From Nocardia amikacinitolerans NBRC 108937 (GTDB lineage Bacteria; Actinomycetota; Actinomycetes; Mycobacteriales; Mycobacteriaceae), in contig NZ_BDAU01000002.1 in NCBI RefSeq assembly GCF_001612615.1, positions 124,001 through 188,000 on the forward strand: 64,000 nt of DNA. Reading direction: 5' to 3'. The notes under the pieces were generated by a model, which worked only from the letters and a program-made list of their open reading frames with translations, was not told the DNA's origin and did not search any database. Each line of letters starts with the position of its first letter. Position 1 is the first letter of the stretch. Position numbers and translations under genes: made by a program. Below, piece by piece: positions 16,764 to 25,979 of this stretch.

Positions 16764-17180
16764 GTGCGTGCTCGGGATGTCCGAATCGGGGAACTCTACG
16801 TAGTCGAGGTGCCCCATCGGTTGCCCGCGCGCGCCGCGCGGTTGCGCGCCGGTGAGTGGGAACTGTGGCGGCTGCGCGGGTGTCGCTTCCGCGCGGTCGT
16901 CACCGCCCTCGACACCACCGCACGCCCGGCCACCGTCGAAGCGCTGCGGGTGACACGGCACAGTGTCACCCGCGTCGACCTGACCGCCGAACAAGCCGCC
17001 TGCCTCGGCCTCCCCGACGGCCGATACCACTTGCTCGGCATGATCTTCGACAACGACGGCCACCCCATCGAACTCCCCGACCTCGAACCCCTCCGCGCCT
17101 CCGTCCGCTGGCTCTACCCCCTCGCCGAACACCGCCCACCCGGCACCCACCGCGACATCGACTTCCACCCCGCCCTCTGA
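16764..17180 (+). CDS. Hypothetical protein, 138 aa
   Basis: An Arg/Leu-rich protein without a recognised domain, starting at GTG 16764. It has mixed charge, no signal peptide, and a conserved-looking segment (LPDGRYHLLGMIFDNDGHPI) that suggests a small beta-sheet fold. It follows the SDR by 46 bases and may be cotranscribed. The ribosome site is weak (AGCTGGAACT), so the start is uncertain. Function not recognised. Confidence 0.6.
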   Translation: MRARDVRIGELYVVEVPHRLPARAARLRAGEWELWRLRGCRFRAVVTALDTTARPATVEALRVTRHSVTRVDLTAEQAACLGLPDGRYHLLGMIFDNDGHPIELPDLEPLRASVRWLYPLAEHRPPGTHRDIDFHPAL

Positions 17181-17376
17181 ACACGACGCTGTGTCACAGG
17201 GAACGGTCGACTTCGGCTGATTGTCGGGCTGGTCGAGGCGAATCGATAACTGCGAAACGGATTTTCGGAAACTCCGCCGAGGCGCACCGCTCTACGCCAT
17301 AGTGGTAGACGCTCGCGTACCCCACTCATACGCGGGCGTACCTTACTCCAGGTTCGAGAATTGGATCAGTAACCGC

Positions 17377-18468
17377 ATGCGGACGAGCACATCTTTCTCG
17401 GCGGCCCGCGCCGTCGCCGTCACAGCCTTGATCATTGGATCCGCGGCCGGATTTCCCGGGGCGGCCTACGCCGACAACCCACCCGGTTCCCCGACGGTGA
17501 TCACCGTCGACACCACGACGGACGGTGCCTCGGCCGATCCGCAAAGCGGGCTGTGCCGTACTGCCGCAGGCAACTGCACACTACGCGCGGCAATTCAGAC
17601 GGCCAATGCCCGGCCGGGGAGCACGATCGTGGTTCCCGAGGGGCGCTACATCTTGACGATTCCGCCCGACCCACAGAAGGTGCAGGGCCGCAACCCGGAT
17701 CCGACCACGGGAGACCTGAACCTCACCGCGCCGACCACGCTGCGTGGCGCGGGCCGCGACCGGACGGTGCTGGATGCCAATGGGATCGACAGGGTGCTCA
17801 GTATCTCCGCGCCCGTGACGTTGACGGGATCGACCGTGACCGGCGGTGTCACCGCGCAGCACGAGATCCCGTACTACGACACCGGCGGCGGTGGAATCTC
17901 CAATTCGTCGAACCTCGTACTCGAAGATGTTGTGGTCCGGGGTAACAGCGCCGGATACGGCGGCGGGATCTTCAACGTGCCGGGGTCGGACCTGCAGACG
18001 AGAAACACGATCATCACCGGCAACACCTCCGGCGAGGCGGGCGGTGTGCGATGCGACAACACCTGCACCTTCACCGACTCGACGATCTCCGACAACCGCG
18101 TCGTCGATCCCGAAGTGTGGTACCGCCCAGGCGGATTCGCCGGACGCGGCGGCGGCGTCGACGTCCGAGGACGGGGCGTGGTGACTTTCGATCGTGCGAC
18201 CGTCACCGGAAACAGTGCCTCGGACGCGGGCGGCGGCATCAATGTGGCGCCCGCCTACCTCGACACCCTTCCACGCCTGTTGACGGATGTGATCAATGTT
18301 CCGGTGGGCACCGTAGTACTGCGGAACTCCACCATCAGGGGAAACACCTCCGGCACCGTTCGGGACAACTGCGCGAAGGTGTTCGCGAGAATTGTTTCCG
18401 AAGGCGGCAATACCAGCGACGATACTTCGTGCGACCTCACCGGGCCTGGCGACAAAGTCGTGCCCTAG
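17377..18468 (+). CDS. Secreted right-handed beta-helix protein, CSLREA-type
   Basis: A 363-residue protein with a Sec signal peptide (RAVAVTALIIGSAAGFPGAAYA) chosen from ATG 17377; the frame is open further upstream. Residues 35-75 carry the TVITVDTTTDG and CTLRAAIQTAN motifs of CSLREA-domain proteins. They are followed by repeated NS-x-GG-GIFN type turns of a pectate-lyase-like beta-helix, with four cysteines in the C-terminal half. Such proteins are surface or secreted, sometimes adhesins or polysaccharide-binding; catalytic residues are not evident. Its stop codon overlaps that of the convergent TetR gene. Confidence 0.75.
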   Translation: MRTSTSFSAARAVAVTALIIGSAAGFPGAAYADNPPGSPTVITVDTTTDGASADPQSGLCRTAAGNCTLRAAIQTANARPGSTIVVPEGRYILTIPPDPQKVQGRNPDPTTGDLNLTAPTTLRGAGRDRTVLDANGIDRVLSISAPVTLTGSTVTGGVTAQHEIPYYDTGGGGISNSSNLVLEDVVVRGNSAGYGGGIFNVPGSDLQTRNTIITGNTSGEAGGVRCDNTCTFTDSTISDNRVVDPEVWYRPGGFAGRGGGVDVRGRGVVTFDRATVTGNSASDAGGGINVAPAYLDTLPRLLTDVINVPVGTVVLRNSTIRGNTSGTVRDNCAKVFARIVSEGGNTSDDTSCDLTGPGDKVVP

Positions 18469-19136
18469 TCGGTAGGGGCTCCGAGCCCGAGCAGCGTGCG
18501 GTGGATGTACAGCACGATGTCCTCGAGCTCGAGCAAGTCACCTCCGGCGCGCAGGGTCCTGCGGACGGCCTCGTTGGTCGCATCGGTCACCGCCAGATAC
18601 GCGTCATCGGGTACCGGTGGATCAACGGGGCCCGCCCCTGCACGCCACGATCGGATGAACCCGGCGAACCAGTGTTGGCATCGTTCGAACGACTCGATCG
18701 CGCGCGCCCCGGCCGGAGCGGTCTCCAGATAGAACGAGCGGGCGAACGACGGTTCGTCACGCAGCAGGGTGAGATATTCGTGAATTCCGAGCCGCAGCGC
18801 CTCGAGCGGCTCCACCGGTTCGGCGAATACCTCCCTCATCACGCGCTCGAGGTGGTCGATCATCAGGTCCCGGCCCGTCTCGGCCGCGGCGAGGAAGCAC
18901 GCTTCCTTGTCCGGGAAGTGCTGGTAGAACGTCCGGCGCGAAACCTTCGCCGCCGCAGCGATATCCGCGATCGTCGCGGTGAGATAGCCGCGATCCGCGA
19001 CGACTACCGTCACCGCGTACAAGAGCCGCTGCCGCTGCGACCCGGTCACCAGCTCACGAGCGAGGCCATGCGGCCCGTGCGGCAACTCCGTCAGGGTCGG
19101 CTCCAGCAACTTCCTACGTCCCACCCGCACCTTCAT
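18465..19136 (-). CDS. TetR-family regulator
   Basis: A 223-residue protein with a TetR helix-turn-helix at about residues 53-80 (TIADIAAAAKVSRRTFYQHF), preceded by a 30-residue basic extension and followed by an all-helical ligand domain. No target gene is divergent; the neighbour upstream is a WYL regulator in the same direction. The TAG stop lies within CTAG, shared with the convergent beta-helix gene, so the two coding regions overlap by four bases. Confidence 0.83.
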   Translation of the reverse strand: MKVRVGRRKLLEPTLTELPHGPHGLARELVTGSQRQRLLYAVTVVVADRGYLTATIADIAAAAKVSRRTFYQHFPDKEACFLAAAETGRDLMIDHLERVMREVFAEPVEPLEALRLGIHEYLTLLRDEPSFARSFYLETAPAGARAIESFERCQHWFAGFIRSWRAGAGPVDPPVPDDAYLAVTDATNEAVRRTLRAGGDLLELEDIVLYIHRTLLGLGAPTD

Positions 19137-19224
19137 ATCAGGCGCCCCCCGTGCCCGAAGAGCCGGTTGGACGGATCGAAAGGAAACCCTGATTCACCCG
19201 AACCGAATGCTCTGCCGCTGGTAA

Positions 19225-20193
19225 TCAAGGCGAATCGCCTGCTGCGCGGAGGAGTTTGGTGGCGAGGGCGCGGAGGTGGGTGGACATTTCCGGGGGACTG
19301 CGGACTTCGAAGGGGAGGTCGAGGTGGGCTATGCGCAGGGCGGTCCATTCGAGGGAGTCGGCGGTGGTGCGGAGCAGGCAGGTGTGGTCGTCGAGGGGTT
19401 CTATTTCGGTGGTGCGCACGCGGAAGCGGTCGGCGAGTTCGGCGGCGGGGGCGTGGACGAGGAGTTCGACGTGCTGGACCGGGCGGGCCGAGGCGAGCGA
19501 GCGGGTGACGAAGGCGGCGGGGTCGGCGTCGGGGAGCTCGCGCGGCGGGAAACGCACCCCGATGGGCAGCGTGGACGCGATGCGGTCCACGCGGAACGTG
19601 CGCCAGTCGGCGCGGTCGACGTCCCAGGCGACGAGATACCAGCGGCGCCCGGCCGACACCAGGCTGTGCGGCTCGGCCAACCTGCGCGACTCGGCGTCGT
19701 CTTTGTCGCGGTAGGAGAAGCGGATTCGCTCGTGGTCGCGGGCGCAGGCGGCCAGCGACACCAAGATCTCGGGATCCACCTGCGGACCAGCGGGCGGTCC
19801 GGCGAGGTCGACGGTGCTGGTCTGCACCGCGTCCACCCGCCTGCGCAACCGATCCGGTAGCACCTGCTGAAGCTTCACCAAGGCCCGCGCGGCCGATTCC
19901 TCGCTGCCCGCGACGCCGCCGAGCGCGGCGTTGCGCAAGCCGAGCGTGATCGCCACCGCCTCCTCGTCGTCGAGCAGCAGCGGCGGCAGCGCGGCCCCCG
20001 ATTCCAGCCGGTAGCCGCCGACCGCGCCGAGCCCCGAGCGCACGGGATAGTCCAGCTCGCGCAGCCGCTCGATATCGCGGCGGACCGTGCGCACGGTGAC
20101 GCCGAGGCGCCGCGCCAGTTCGGGCCCGCTCCACTCCCGCCGCGTCTGCAACAGCGCGAGGAGTTGGAGGAGCCTGGCGGCGGTATCGGTCAC
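19225..20193 (-). CDS. WYL-domain (YafY/DeoR-type) regulator
   Basis: The product (322 residues from GTG 20193; TTG at 20214 would add 7) starts with an HTH_11 winged helix (LARRLGVTVRTVRRDIERLREL). It continues with a WYL ligand domain (RIRFSYRD, then RRWYLVAWD) and a WCX C-terminal part. WYL proteins sense nucleotides or other small ligands and often respond to DNA damage. Divergence from a UvrA-like gene with a shared inverted repeat suggests it controls that gene. Confidence 0.85.
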   Translation of the reverse strand: MTDTAARLLQLLALLQTRREWSGPELARRLGVTVRTVRRDIERLRELDYPVRSGLGAVGGYRLESGAALPPLLLDDEEAVAITLGLRNAALGGVAGSEESAARALVKLQQVLPDRLRRRVDAVQTSTVDLAGPPAGPQVDPEILVSLAACARDHERIRFSYRDKDDAESRRLAEPHSLVSAGRRWYLVAWDVDRADWRTFRVDRIASTLPIGVRFPPRELPDADPAAFVTRSLASARPVQHVELLVHAPAAELADRFRVRTTEIEPLDDHTCLLRTTADSLEWTALRIAHLDLPFEVRSPPEMSTHLRALATKLLRAAGDSP

Positions 20194-20210
20194 AGCGCCC
20201 AGTATGCCCC

Positions 20211-20239
20211 GCAATGAGGACCGATTCCGACCTCATTGC
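20211..20239. promoter_or_regulatory. Inverted repeat operator between WYL regulator and uvrA-like gene
   Basis: Perfect 9-base arms GCAATGAGG (20211-20219) and CCTCATTGC (20231-20239) are separated by 11 bases. The site covers the only space where both divergent promoters can lie, so a dimeric regulator here would control both genes. Confidence 0.7.
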
Positions 20240-20256
20240 TGCCTACCGTGGCGCTG

Positions 20257-22536
20257 GTGAACGCAGAGACCATAGAGATCGTCGGAGCGCGGGTGCACAA
20301 TCTGCGCGACGTGACCCTCCGAATTCCCAAGGGCAAGATCGTCGTCTTCACGGGGGTGTCCGGTTCCGGGAAGTCGTCGGTGGTGTTCGGCACCGTCGCG
20401 GTGGAGTCGCAACGCCAGCTCAACGAGACCTTCACCTGGTTCATCCGCAACCGGCTGCCCAAGTACGAGCGCCCGGATGCCGACGTCATCGACAACCTGG
20501 CGCCCGCGGTGGTGGTAGACCAGAAACCGATCGGCGGCAACTCCCGCTCCACCGTCGGCACCATGACCGATATCCAGTCCATCATTCGCGTCCTTTTCTC
20601 CCGCCACGGCGTGCCGAGCGCCGGAGAGGCGACCCGGTATTCGTTCAACGACCCGCTCGGCATGTGCCCGGAATGCGGCGGCCTCGGCCACGTGGTGCGC
20701 GCGGATCTGGACAAGCTGCTCGACACCGGAAAGTCGCTGAACGAAGGCGCGATCCGCTTCTCCCCCTTCGCTGTCGGCACCTTCCAGTGGCAGATCTACG
20801 CCGAGTCGGGCCTTTTCGACGCGGACAAGCCGCTGCGCGACTTCACCGCCGAGGAGTGGCAACTGTTCCTGCACGGCAACGGTTTCCGGGTACCGCGACT
20901 CAACAAGACCGGCTCCATGGGCCACAACGCCTACGAGGGTCTGCTGGAACGCTTCGATCGGCTCTACATCAAACGGGATCTGAGCGCGCTCTCGGAGAAG
21001 AACCGGGCGGCGGCGATGGCCGTGGTCAGCGAACAGATCTGCCCGTCCTGCGACGGTGCGCGACTGAACGCGGCCGCGCTGGCGAGCCGGATCGACGGAC
21101 TCGGCATCGCCGACTACGGCCGGATGGAGGTGTCGGACCTGATCGAGACCCTCACCGCGATCGACGATCCGGTGGCCGCGCCCATCGCGGGCGCCGCGAT
21201 CGCCCGGCTGCGCCGCGTCGAGGACGTCGGCCTCGGATACCTGTCCCTCGACCGCGAGACGTCCACGCTCTCCGGCGGCGAGGCGCAGCGGCTCAAGGTC
21301 GTCCGCCACCTCGGGTCAAGCCTCACCGGCATGACCTACATCTTCGACGAACCCAGCGTCGGCATGCACCCGCGCGACGTGCACCGGTTGAACGATCTGC
21401 TGATCCAGTTGCGGGACAAGGGCAATTCGGTGCTGGTGGTGGAGCACTCCCCCGACGTCATCGCGGTCGCCGATCATGTGGTGGACATGGGTCCCGGCGC
21501 GGGCGCCGACGGTGGCACGGTGGTGTTCCAGGGCAGCGTCGAGAAGCTGCGCGCCTCCGGCACGCTCACCGGGGAACGGCTGCGCGAGACCCGACCGGTC
21601 AACGAGAGCCCGCGCACGCCGACGGGCTGGCTCACGGTGACGGGAGCCGATCGGTACAACCTGAAGAACGTGACCGCGCGCTTTCCTGTCGGCGTGCTCA
21701 CCGCCGTGACCGGGGTGGCCGGGTCGGGCAAGAGCACGCTGGTGTCCGGCGCGTTCCTCGCCGCGCATCCGGACGCGGTGGCGGTCGACCAGTCGGCCAT
21801 CGGCGGTTCGCGGCGGTCGAGTCCGGCGACGTATCTCGGCATCATGGATCAGCTGCGTCAGCTGTTCGCCAAGGCGCACGACGTCAAACCCGGACTGTTC
21901 AGCTTCAACTCCGCTGGCGCGTGCTCCGAATGCGGCGGGGCCGGAATCATTTTCACCGACCTCGCCTATATGGATCCGGTGACCACGGTGTGCCAGAGCT
22001 GTCACGGCCGCCGGTACCGGCCCGAGGTGCTCGGCTACACGGTGCGCGGGGCGTCGATCGCCGATGTGCTCGACATGACGGCGTCCGAGGCACTGGAGTT
22101 CTGGCGCGAGCACGACGACGCGCGCATCCTGACGCCGCTGCGGGCGCTGGCGGACGTCGGCCTCGGCTATCTCACCCTCGGCCGCACGCTGAGCTCGCTC
22201 TCCGGCGGGGAACGGCAGCGCATCAAGCTGGCCGATCACCTGCACCGCCGCGGCGGGGTGTACGTGTTGGACGAGCCGACCACCGGGCTGCACATGGCCG
22301 ACGTGGACACCCTCATGACGCTGCTGGACCGCCTGGTGGACGACGGCAACACGGTGATCGTCATCGAGCACGACCTGGAGGTGGTCAAGCGGGCCGATTG
22401 GATCGTCGACCTGGGGCCCGACGGCGGCAAGCACGGCGGCGAGATCGTCTTCGCCGGGACTCCGACGGACCTACTCGCGGACCGGCGCTCGATCACCGCC
22501 GACTATCTGCGCCGGAGCCTGAGGGACGCGAACTGA
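20257..22536 (+). CDS. UvrA-like ABC ATPase of the drug-resistance type (class II, DrrC-like)
   Basis: A 759-residue tandem ABC ATPase. Walker A motifs lie near residues 33 (GVSGSGKS) and 486 (GVAGSGKS), and signatures LSGGEAQR and LSGGERQR near 337 and 647. Each half carries Cys-x2-Cys zinc pairs (CPECGG, CPSCDG; CSECGG, CQSCHG). At this length it lacks the UvrB-binding insertion of true UvrA (about 940 residues) and matches DrrC-like proteins that remove DNA-intercalating drugs. GTG 20257 is chosen because similarity begins there; TTG 20236 would add seven residues. It probably responds to the divergent WYL regulator. Confidence 0.88.
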   Translation: MNAETIEIVGARVHNLRDVTLRIPKGKIVVFTGVSGSGKSSVVFGTVAVESQRQLNETFTWFIRNRLPKYERPDADVIDNLAPAVVVDQKPIGGNSRSTVGTMTDIQSIIRVLFSRHGVPSAGEATRYSFNDPLGMCPECGGLGHVVRADLDKLLDTGKSLNEGAIRFSPFAVGTFQWQIYAESGLFDADKPLRDFTAEEWQLFLHGNGFRVPRLNKTGSMGHNAYEGLLERFDRLYIKRDLSALSEKNRAAAMAVVSEQICPSCDGARLNAAALASRIDGLGIADYGRMEVSDLIETLTAIDDPVAAPIAGAAIARLRRVEDVGLGYLSLDRETSTLSGGEAQRLKVVRHLGSSLTGMTYIFDEPSVGMHPRDVHRLNDLLIQLRDKGNSVLVVEHSPDVIAVADHVVDMGPGAGADGGTVVFQGSVEKLRASGTLTGERLRETRPVNESPRTPTGWLTVTGADRYNLKNVTARFPVGVLTAVTGVAGSGKSTLVSGAFLAAHPDAVAVDQSAIGGSRRSSPATYLGIMDQLRQLFAKAHDVKPGLFSFNSAGACSECGGAGIIFTDLAYMDPVTTVCQSCHGRRYRPEVLGYTVRGASIADVLDMTASEALEFWREHDDARILTPLRALADVGLGYLTLGRTLSSLSGGERQRIKLADHLHRRGGVYVLDEPTTGLHMADVDTLMTLLDRLVDDGNTVIVIEHDLEVVKRADWIVDLGPDGGKHGGEIVFAGTPTDLLADRRSITADYLRRSLRDAN

Positions 22537-22873
22537 GCCCGTCTCGAATTCCCCTCGGATGCACCCGTGGCTCAGATCCTCGCCTGGCGAGGCGGAGGCC
22601 GATACCGAGTGGTGTCGTCGATCACGGGCGTAGCGGCCATCGAGGCCCGGTGCTCCGGACCGAACTCGAGACAGCACCTGACTCCGGCACGTCCTGCTGA
22701 CCGGGACGACGGGTACGCACGTACCGACGCCCGCGGGCAGGCTGAAAGTCGCGCCGATGTCGTGCCGTTCGCCGGGCACCCCGGAGTGCCGTTCCGCTGG
22801 CACACCGATCATCGGCCCCGCGTCCCCGCCGACCGCGGTGGTGAGTCGAGAACGTGAACCCAGAAGGAGTGAC
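22537..22873. other. Long leader region upstream of PPDK-like gene
   Basis: No coding frame on either strand looks real in these 337 bases. Visible structure includes a hairpin-forming CCTCGCC-TG-GGCGAGG-like element near 22578 and GGTACG-CA-CGTACC near 22709. No known riboswitch class was recognised by eye. A good ribosome site (AGAAGGAG) precedes the ATG at 22874. Confidence 0.4.
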
Positions 22874-25123
22874 ATGACGATCGGAGTGGAGCCCGTGGAG
22901 CGACCCGAACGCGCCGCCCCGGAGAGCACCGCACCGTCCGTTGCCGAACTCGACGGCACCTGCGGCCTGAGCCGCGACCGCATCGGCGGCAAAGCGTGGA
23001 GCGTCGACCACATGCGGGCGCTCGGCCTCCCGGTGCCGCCCGCGTTCGCCGTCACCACCGAGGGCTGGGCCGACTTCCGCGAGCGCGGCGCGCTGAGCGA
23101 GGAGATCTGGCTGCAGGTGCGGGCGGGCGTCGCGGCGCTGGAGCGCGGCACCGGTCGTCGCTTCGGCGACACCGAGCGGCCGCTGCTGGTGTCGGTGCGC
23201 TCCGGCGCGGCCGTGAGCATGCCCGGCATGATGGACACGGTCCTCAACCTCGGCATCAACGACGAGGTCGAGCGCGCGCTCGCCGCCGAGACGCGCAACC
23301 CGGGTTACGCGGCGGACACCCACGGCCGGTTCCGCTCGCAGTACCGGGAGATCGTGCTCGGCGATCCGCTTGGCGCGGTCCCGCGGGATCCGTGGGAACA
23401 GCTGCGTGGCGCCATCGCGGCGGTCTTCCGATCCTGGGATTCCGCGCGCGCCAAGACCTATCGACGCAGCCGCGGCGTCTCCGACGACCTCGGCACCGCG
23501 GTCACGGTGCAGGCCATGGTGTTCGGCAACCTCGACGCGCGCTCCGGCACCGGCGTGCTGTTCTCCCGCAATCCGAACACCGGCAAGCGCACCGTGTTCG
23601 GCGAATGGCTGGTCGGCGGCCAGGGCGAGGACGTCGTCTCCGGCCGCACCACCCCGCGCCCGCTCGACGAGCTCGCGGTCACCATGCCCGACGTGCACAG
23701 GCAGCTGCTCGCCGCGGCCTACCTGCTGGAACGGGACGGCCGCGATATCCAGGACATCGAGTTCACCGTCGAGTCCGGCAGGCTGTGGCTGTTGCAGTCG
23801 CGGCCCGCGAAGCGGTCGGCTCGCGCGGCAGTGCGCGCCGCGGTCGCCATGGCGGGCGAGGGGCTCATCGATCCGGCGACGGCGCTGTCCCGCGTGGACG
23901 CCGAGCAGGTGCGCACGGTGCTGCGGCCCGCCTCGGGCATCGAGACCGATCAGCCGCCGCTGGCCCGCGGCGAGTCGGCCTGTCCCGGACTGGCCTCCGG
24001 CGTCGTCGTCACCGATCCCGACGAAGCCGAAACTCGCTCCGCCGCAGGCGAAGACGTCGTGCTTGCGCGGCCGACCACCAGCCCCGACGACCTGCACGGC
24101 ATGATCGCGGCGCGGGCCATCGTCACCGAACTCGGCGGCGCCACTTCGCATGCCGCGCTGGTCAGCCGGGAACTGGGCAGGCCGTGCGTGGTCGGCTGCG
24201 GGCCGGGCGTTGTGGCGACGCTGGCCGGTCGCGTGGTCACCGTGGACGGCGGCGCCGGCGCGGTGTGGCTCGGCGAGGTCACCGGAAAAGCGGTGGAGGA
24301 CAGTGTCATCGAGGATGTGGCGCAGCTCGCGCGGTGGGCCGGTGTCCAGCCGGACGAACTGGTCAGACTGCTCGCCGCACGGGACTGCGAAAACGGTTTC
24401 TCCGCAACCGGTTCGGTCGAAAATGGACACATGACAGCAGGGACTTCGCCTGCGTCCGACGAGGTTCTGTCGCACACCACCCCGCGCGGCAGCCGGACGC
24501 AGCAGCACACCACCCCCGACCTCGACCTCCTTCGCCTGATCGGCATCAAGGGCCGGGTCGCGCCCGACGCCGTCGCGGACAGCCTGGCGGGCGACGCTAC
24601 CGAAACCGGTGCGCGCTGCGCGGATCTCGTCGCCCGCGGACTGTGCGCGAGCACTCCGGTCGGCGTGCGTCTCACGCCGGAAGGTCGTGCCGAACTCACC
24701 CGCCTGCTCGACGCCGAGCGAGAGACGGTGGACCCCACCGTGATCGCGACCGCTTACGACGAATTCTGCGCGTTCAACGCCGAACTCAAGGAGATCATCA
24801 CCGCCTGGCAGATGAAGGACGCCGCGACCGTCAACGACCACACCGACGCCGCCTACGACGCCGCGGTGCTGGATCGGCTGCGCACCGTGCACGGCCGCGT
24901 CCTGCCGCTGGTCCGCCGGATCGGCGAGATCGCGCCCCGGTTGTCCCGTTACGCGGACCGGCTGGGTCGCGCGGTCGAACGGATCGACGGCGGCGACCAC
25001 ACCTGGGTGGCGCGCCCGATCATGGACAGCTACCACACCGTGTGGTTCGAATTGCACGAAGACCTCATCGGTCTGTGCGGGCTCAGCCGCGCCGACGAGG
25101 CCGCGGCGGGCCGGGCCCACTGA
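22874..25123 (+). CDS. ppdK: PPDK-like ATP-grasp/swivelling-histidine protein with C-terminal winged helix
   Basis: A 749-residue protein. The N-terminus is the pyruvate-phosphate-dikinase ATP-grasp domain (GGKAWSVDHMRALGLPVP near 37; VRSGAAVSMPGMMDT near 115). The mobile phosphohistidine domain follows, with catalytic His426 in GGATSHAALVSREL. The pyruvate/PEP TIM barrel of true PPDK is absent. Residues 545-615 instead resemble a winged helix (LLRLIGIKGRVAPDAVADSL), followed by a helical tail. It can probably phosphorylate its own histidine from ATP, but the acceptor is unknown, so the gene symbol reflects the family name only. The stop is one base before the phosphatase gene. Confidence 0.82.
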   Translation: MTIGVEPVERPERAAPESTAPSVAELDGTCGLSRDRIGGKAWSVDHMRALGLPVPPAFAVTTEGWADFRERGALSEEIWLQVRAGVAALERGTGRRFGDTERPLLVSVRSGAAVSMPGMMDTVLNLGINDEVERALAAETRNPGYAADTHGRFRSQYREIVLGDPLGAVPRDPWEQLRGAIAAVFRSWDSARAKTYRRSRGVSDDLGTAVTVQAMVFGNLDARSGTGVLFSRNPNTGKRTVFGEWLVGGQGEDVVSGRTTPRPLDELAVTMPDVHRQLLAAAYLLERDGRDIQDIEFTVESGRLWLLQSRPAKRSARAAVRAAVAMAGEGLIDPATALSRVDAEQVRTVLRPASGIETDQPPLARGESACPGLASGVVVTDPDEAETRSAAGEDVVLARPTTSPDDLHGMIAARAIVTELGGATSHAALVSRELGRPCVVGCGPGVVATLAGRVVTVDGGAGAVWLGEVTGKAVEDSVIEDVAQLARWAGVQPDELVRLLAARDCENGFSATGSVENGHMTAGTSPASDEVLSHTTPRGSRTQQHTTPDLDLLRLIGIKGRVAPDAVADSLAGDATETGARCADLVARGLCASTPVGVRLTPEGRAELTRLLDAERETVDPTVIATAYDEFCAFNAELKEIITAWQMKDAATVNDHTDAAYDAAVLDRLRTVHGRVLPLVRRIGEIAPRLSRYADRLGRAVERIDGGDHTWVARPIMDSYHTVWFELHEDLIGLCGLSRADEAAAGRAH

Positions 25124-25124
25124 C

Positions 25125-25889
25125 ATGCACACCGACAGTTCCCCGCGGCGATGGGTCGAATTCGCCGAGATCGACAACGTCCGCGACCTCGGCGGGCTTC
25201 CGGTGTCCGGCGGCGGCGTCACGCGGTTCGGCACGGTGTACCGGGCCAGCACTCCGCAGCATCTGACCGAGGACGATCTGCTCCTGCTGACCGGGCAGGT
25301 GGGCCTGCGCACCCTGATCGACCTGCGCAATCCCGACGAGGTCGAGCGGGAGGGCTACGGCCTGCTCGGCGACGCGGCCGTCCGGCTGGTCAATCTGCCC
25401 GTGCGCAAGGCGGCAGCGACCACCGCCACCCCCGCCGACCTCGTCCCCGACGCCAAGCACTACGACTTGGTCGCGCTCTATCGCGAACTGCTGGACGGCA
25501 GCGTCGAATCGGTGCTCACCGCCGTGCGACTGATCACCGACACCGAACGGCATTCGGTGGTCTTCCACTGCGCCGCGGGCAAGGACCGCACCGGCGTGCT
25601 CGCCGCGGTGCTGCTGGACGCCGTCGGCGTGCCCGCGGAGTTCATCGCCGCGGACTACGCGCTCTCCGGTGAACGGATGGCGCGGGTGCGCGCCCGCCTC
25701 GACGCCCTCCCGTCGTACCACGGCCTACCACCGGTGCGCACCGGAATCCTCGCGGTGGAACCGACCGTCATGAGCGAGTTCCTGACCAGGCTGCACGCCG
25801 ACCACGGCGGCGCGGCGGGCTGGTTGCGCGCACACGGCCTCGGCGACCGCGAACTGAGCGACCTGCGCAGGGTGCTGGTCGAGAACTGA
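25125..25889 (+). CDS. PtpB-like tyrosine/lipid phosphatase
   Basis: A 254-residue protein with the P-loop HCAAGKDRTG (nucleophile Cys149, Arg155), whose internal Lys is typical of the MptpB/atypical phosphatase group acting on phosphotyrosine and phosphoinositides. The N-terminus (NVRDLGGLPVSGGGVTRFGT) is the usual signature of the family. No signal peptide is evident. ATG at 25125 is one base after the PPDK-like stop, which implies translational coupling and a shared role. Confidence 0.87.
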   Translation: MHTDSSPRRWVEFAEIDNVRDLGGLPVSGGGVTRFGTVYRASTPQHLTEDDLLLLTGQVGLRTLIDLRNPDEVEREGYGLLGDAAVRLVNLPVRKAAATTATPADLVPDAKHYDLVALYRELLDGSVESVLTAVRLITDTERHSVVFHCAAGKDRTGVLAAVLLDAVGVPAEFIAADYALSGERMARVRARLDALPSYHGLPPVRTGILAVEPTVMSEFLTRLHADHGGAAGWLRAHGLGDRELSDLRRVLVEN

Positions 25890-25942
25890 CCGGCACCAGA
25901 CGGCCGGGGAACGCGCTCGGCCGCGCCGACTACTCGCCAACC

Positions 25943-25971
25943 GATCCCGCCGTGCCGTGCGCGGCGGGATC
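25943..25971. terminator. Hairpin between phosphatase and glycosidase genes
   Basis: Perfect 10-bp arms (25943-25952 and 25962-25971, GATCCCGCCG) flank a 9-base loop. It likely ends the ppdK-phosphatase transcript, although it lies only 8 bases before the next ATG and could also shape that gene's leader. Confidence 0.6.
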
Positions 25972-25979
25972 ATGGTCGT

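Noticed and set aside
22537..22873. Possible riboswitch before the PPDK-like gene
   Set aside because: No known class consensus could be matched by eye; only generic hairpins seen. A covariance-model search would decide.
22622..25330. Very long minus-strand frame over the PPDK-like and phosphatase genes
   Set aside because: Composition is the antisense pattern of high-GC genes and it carries no motif; the plus strand has clear catalytic motifs.
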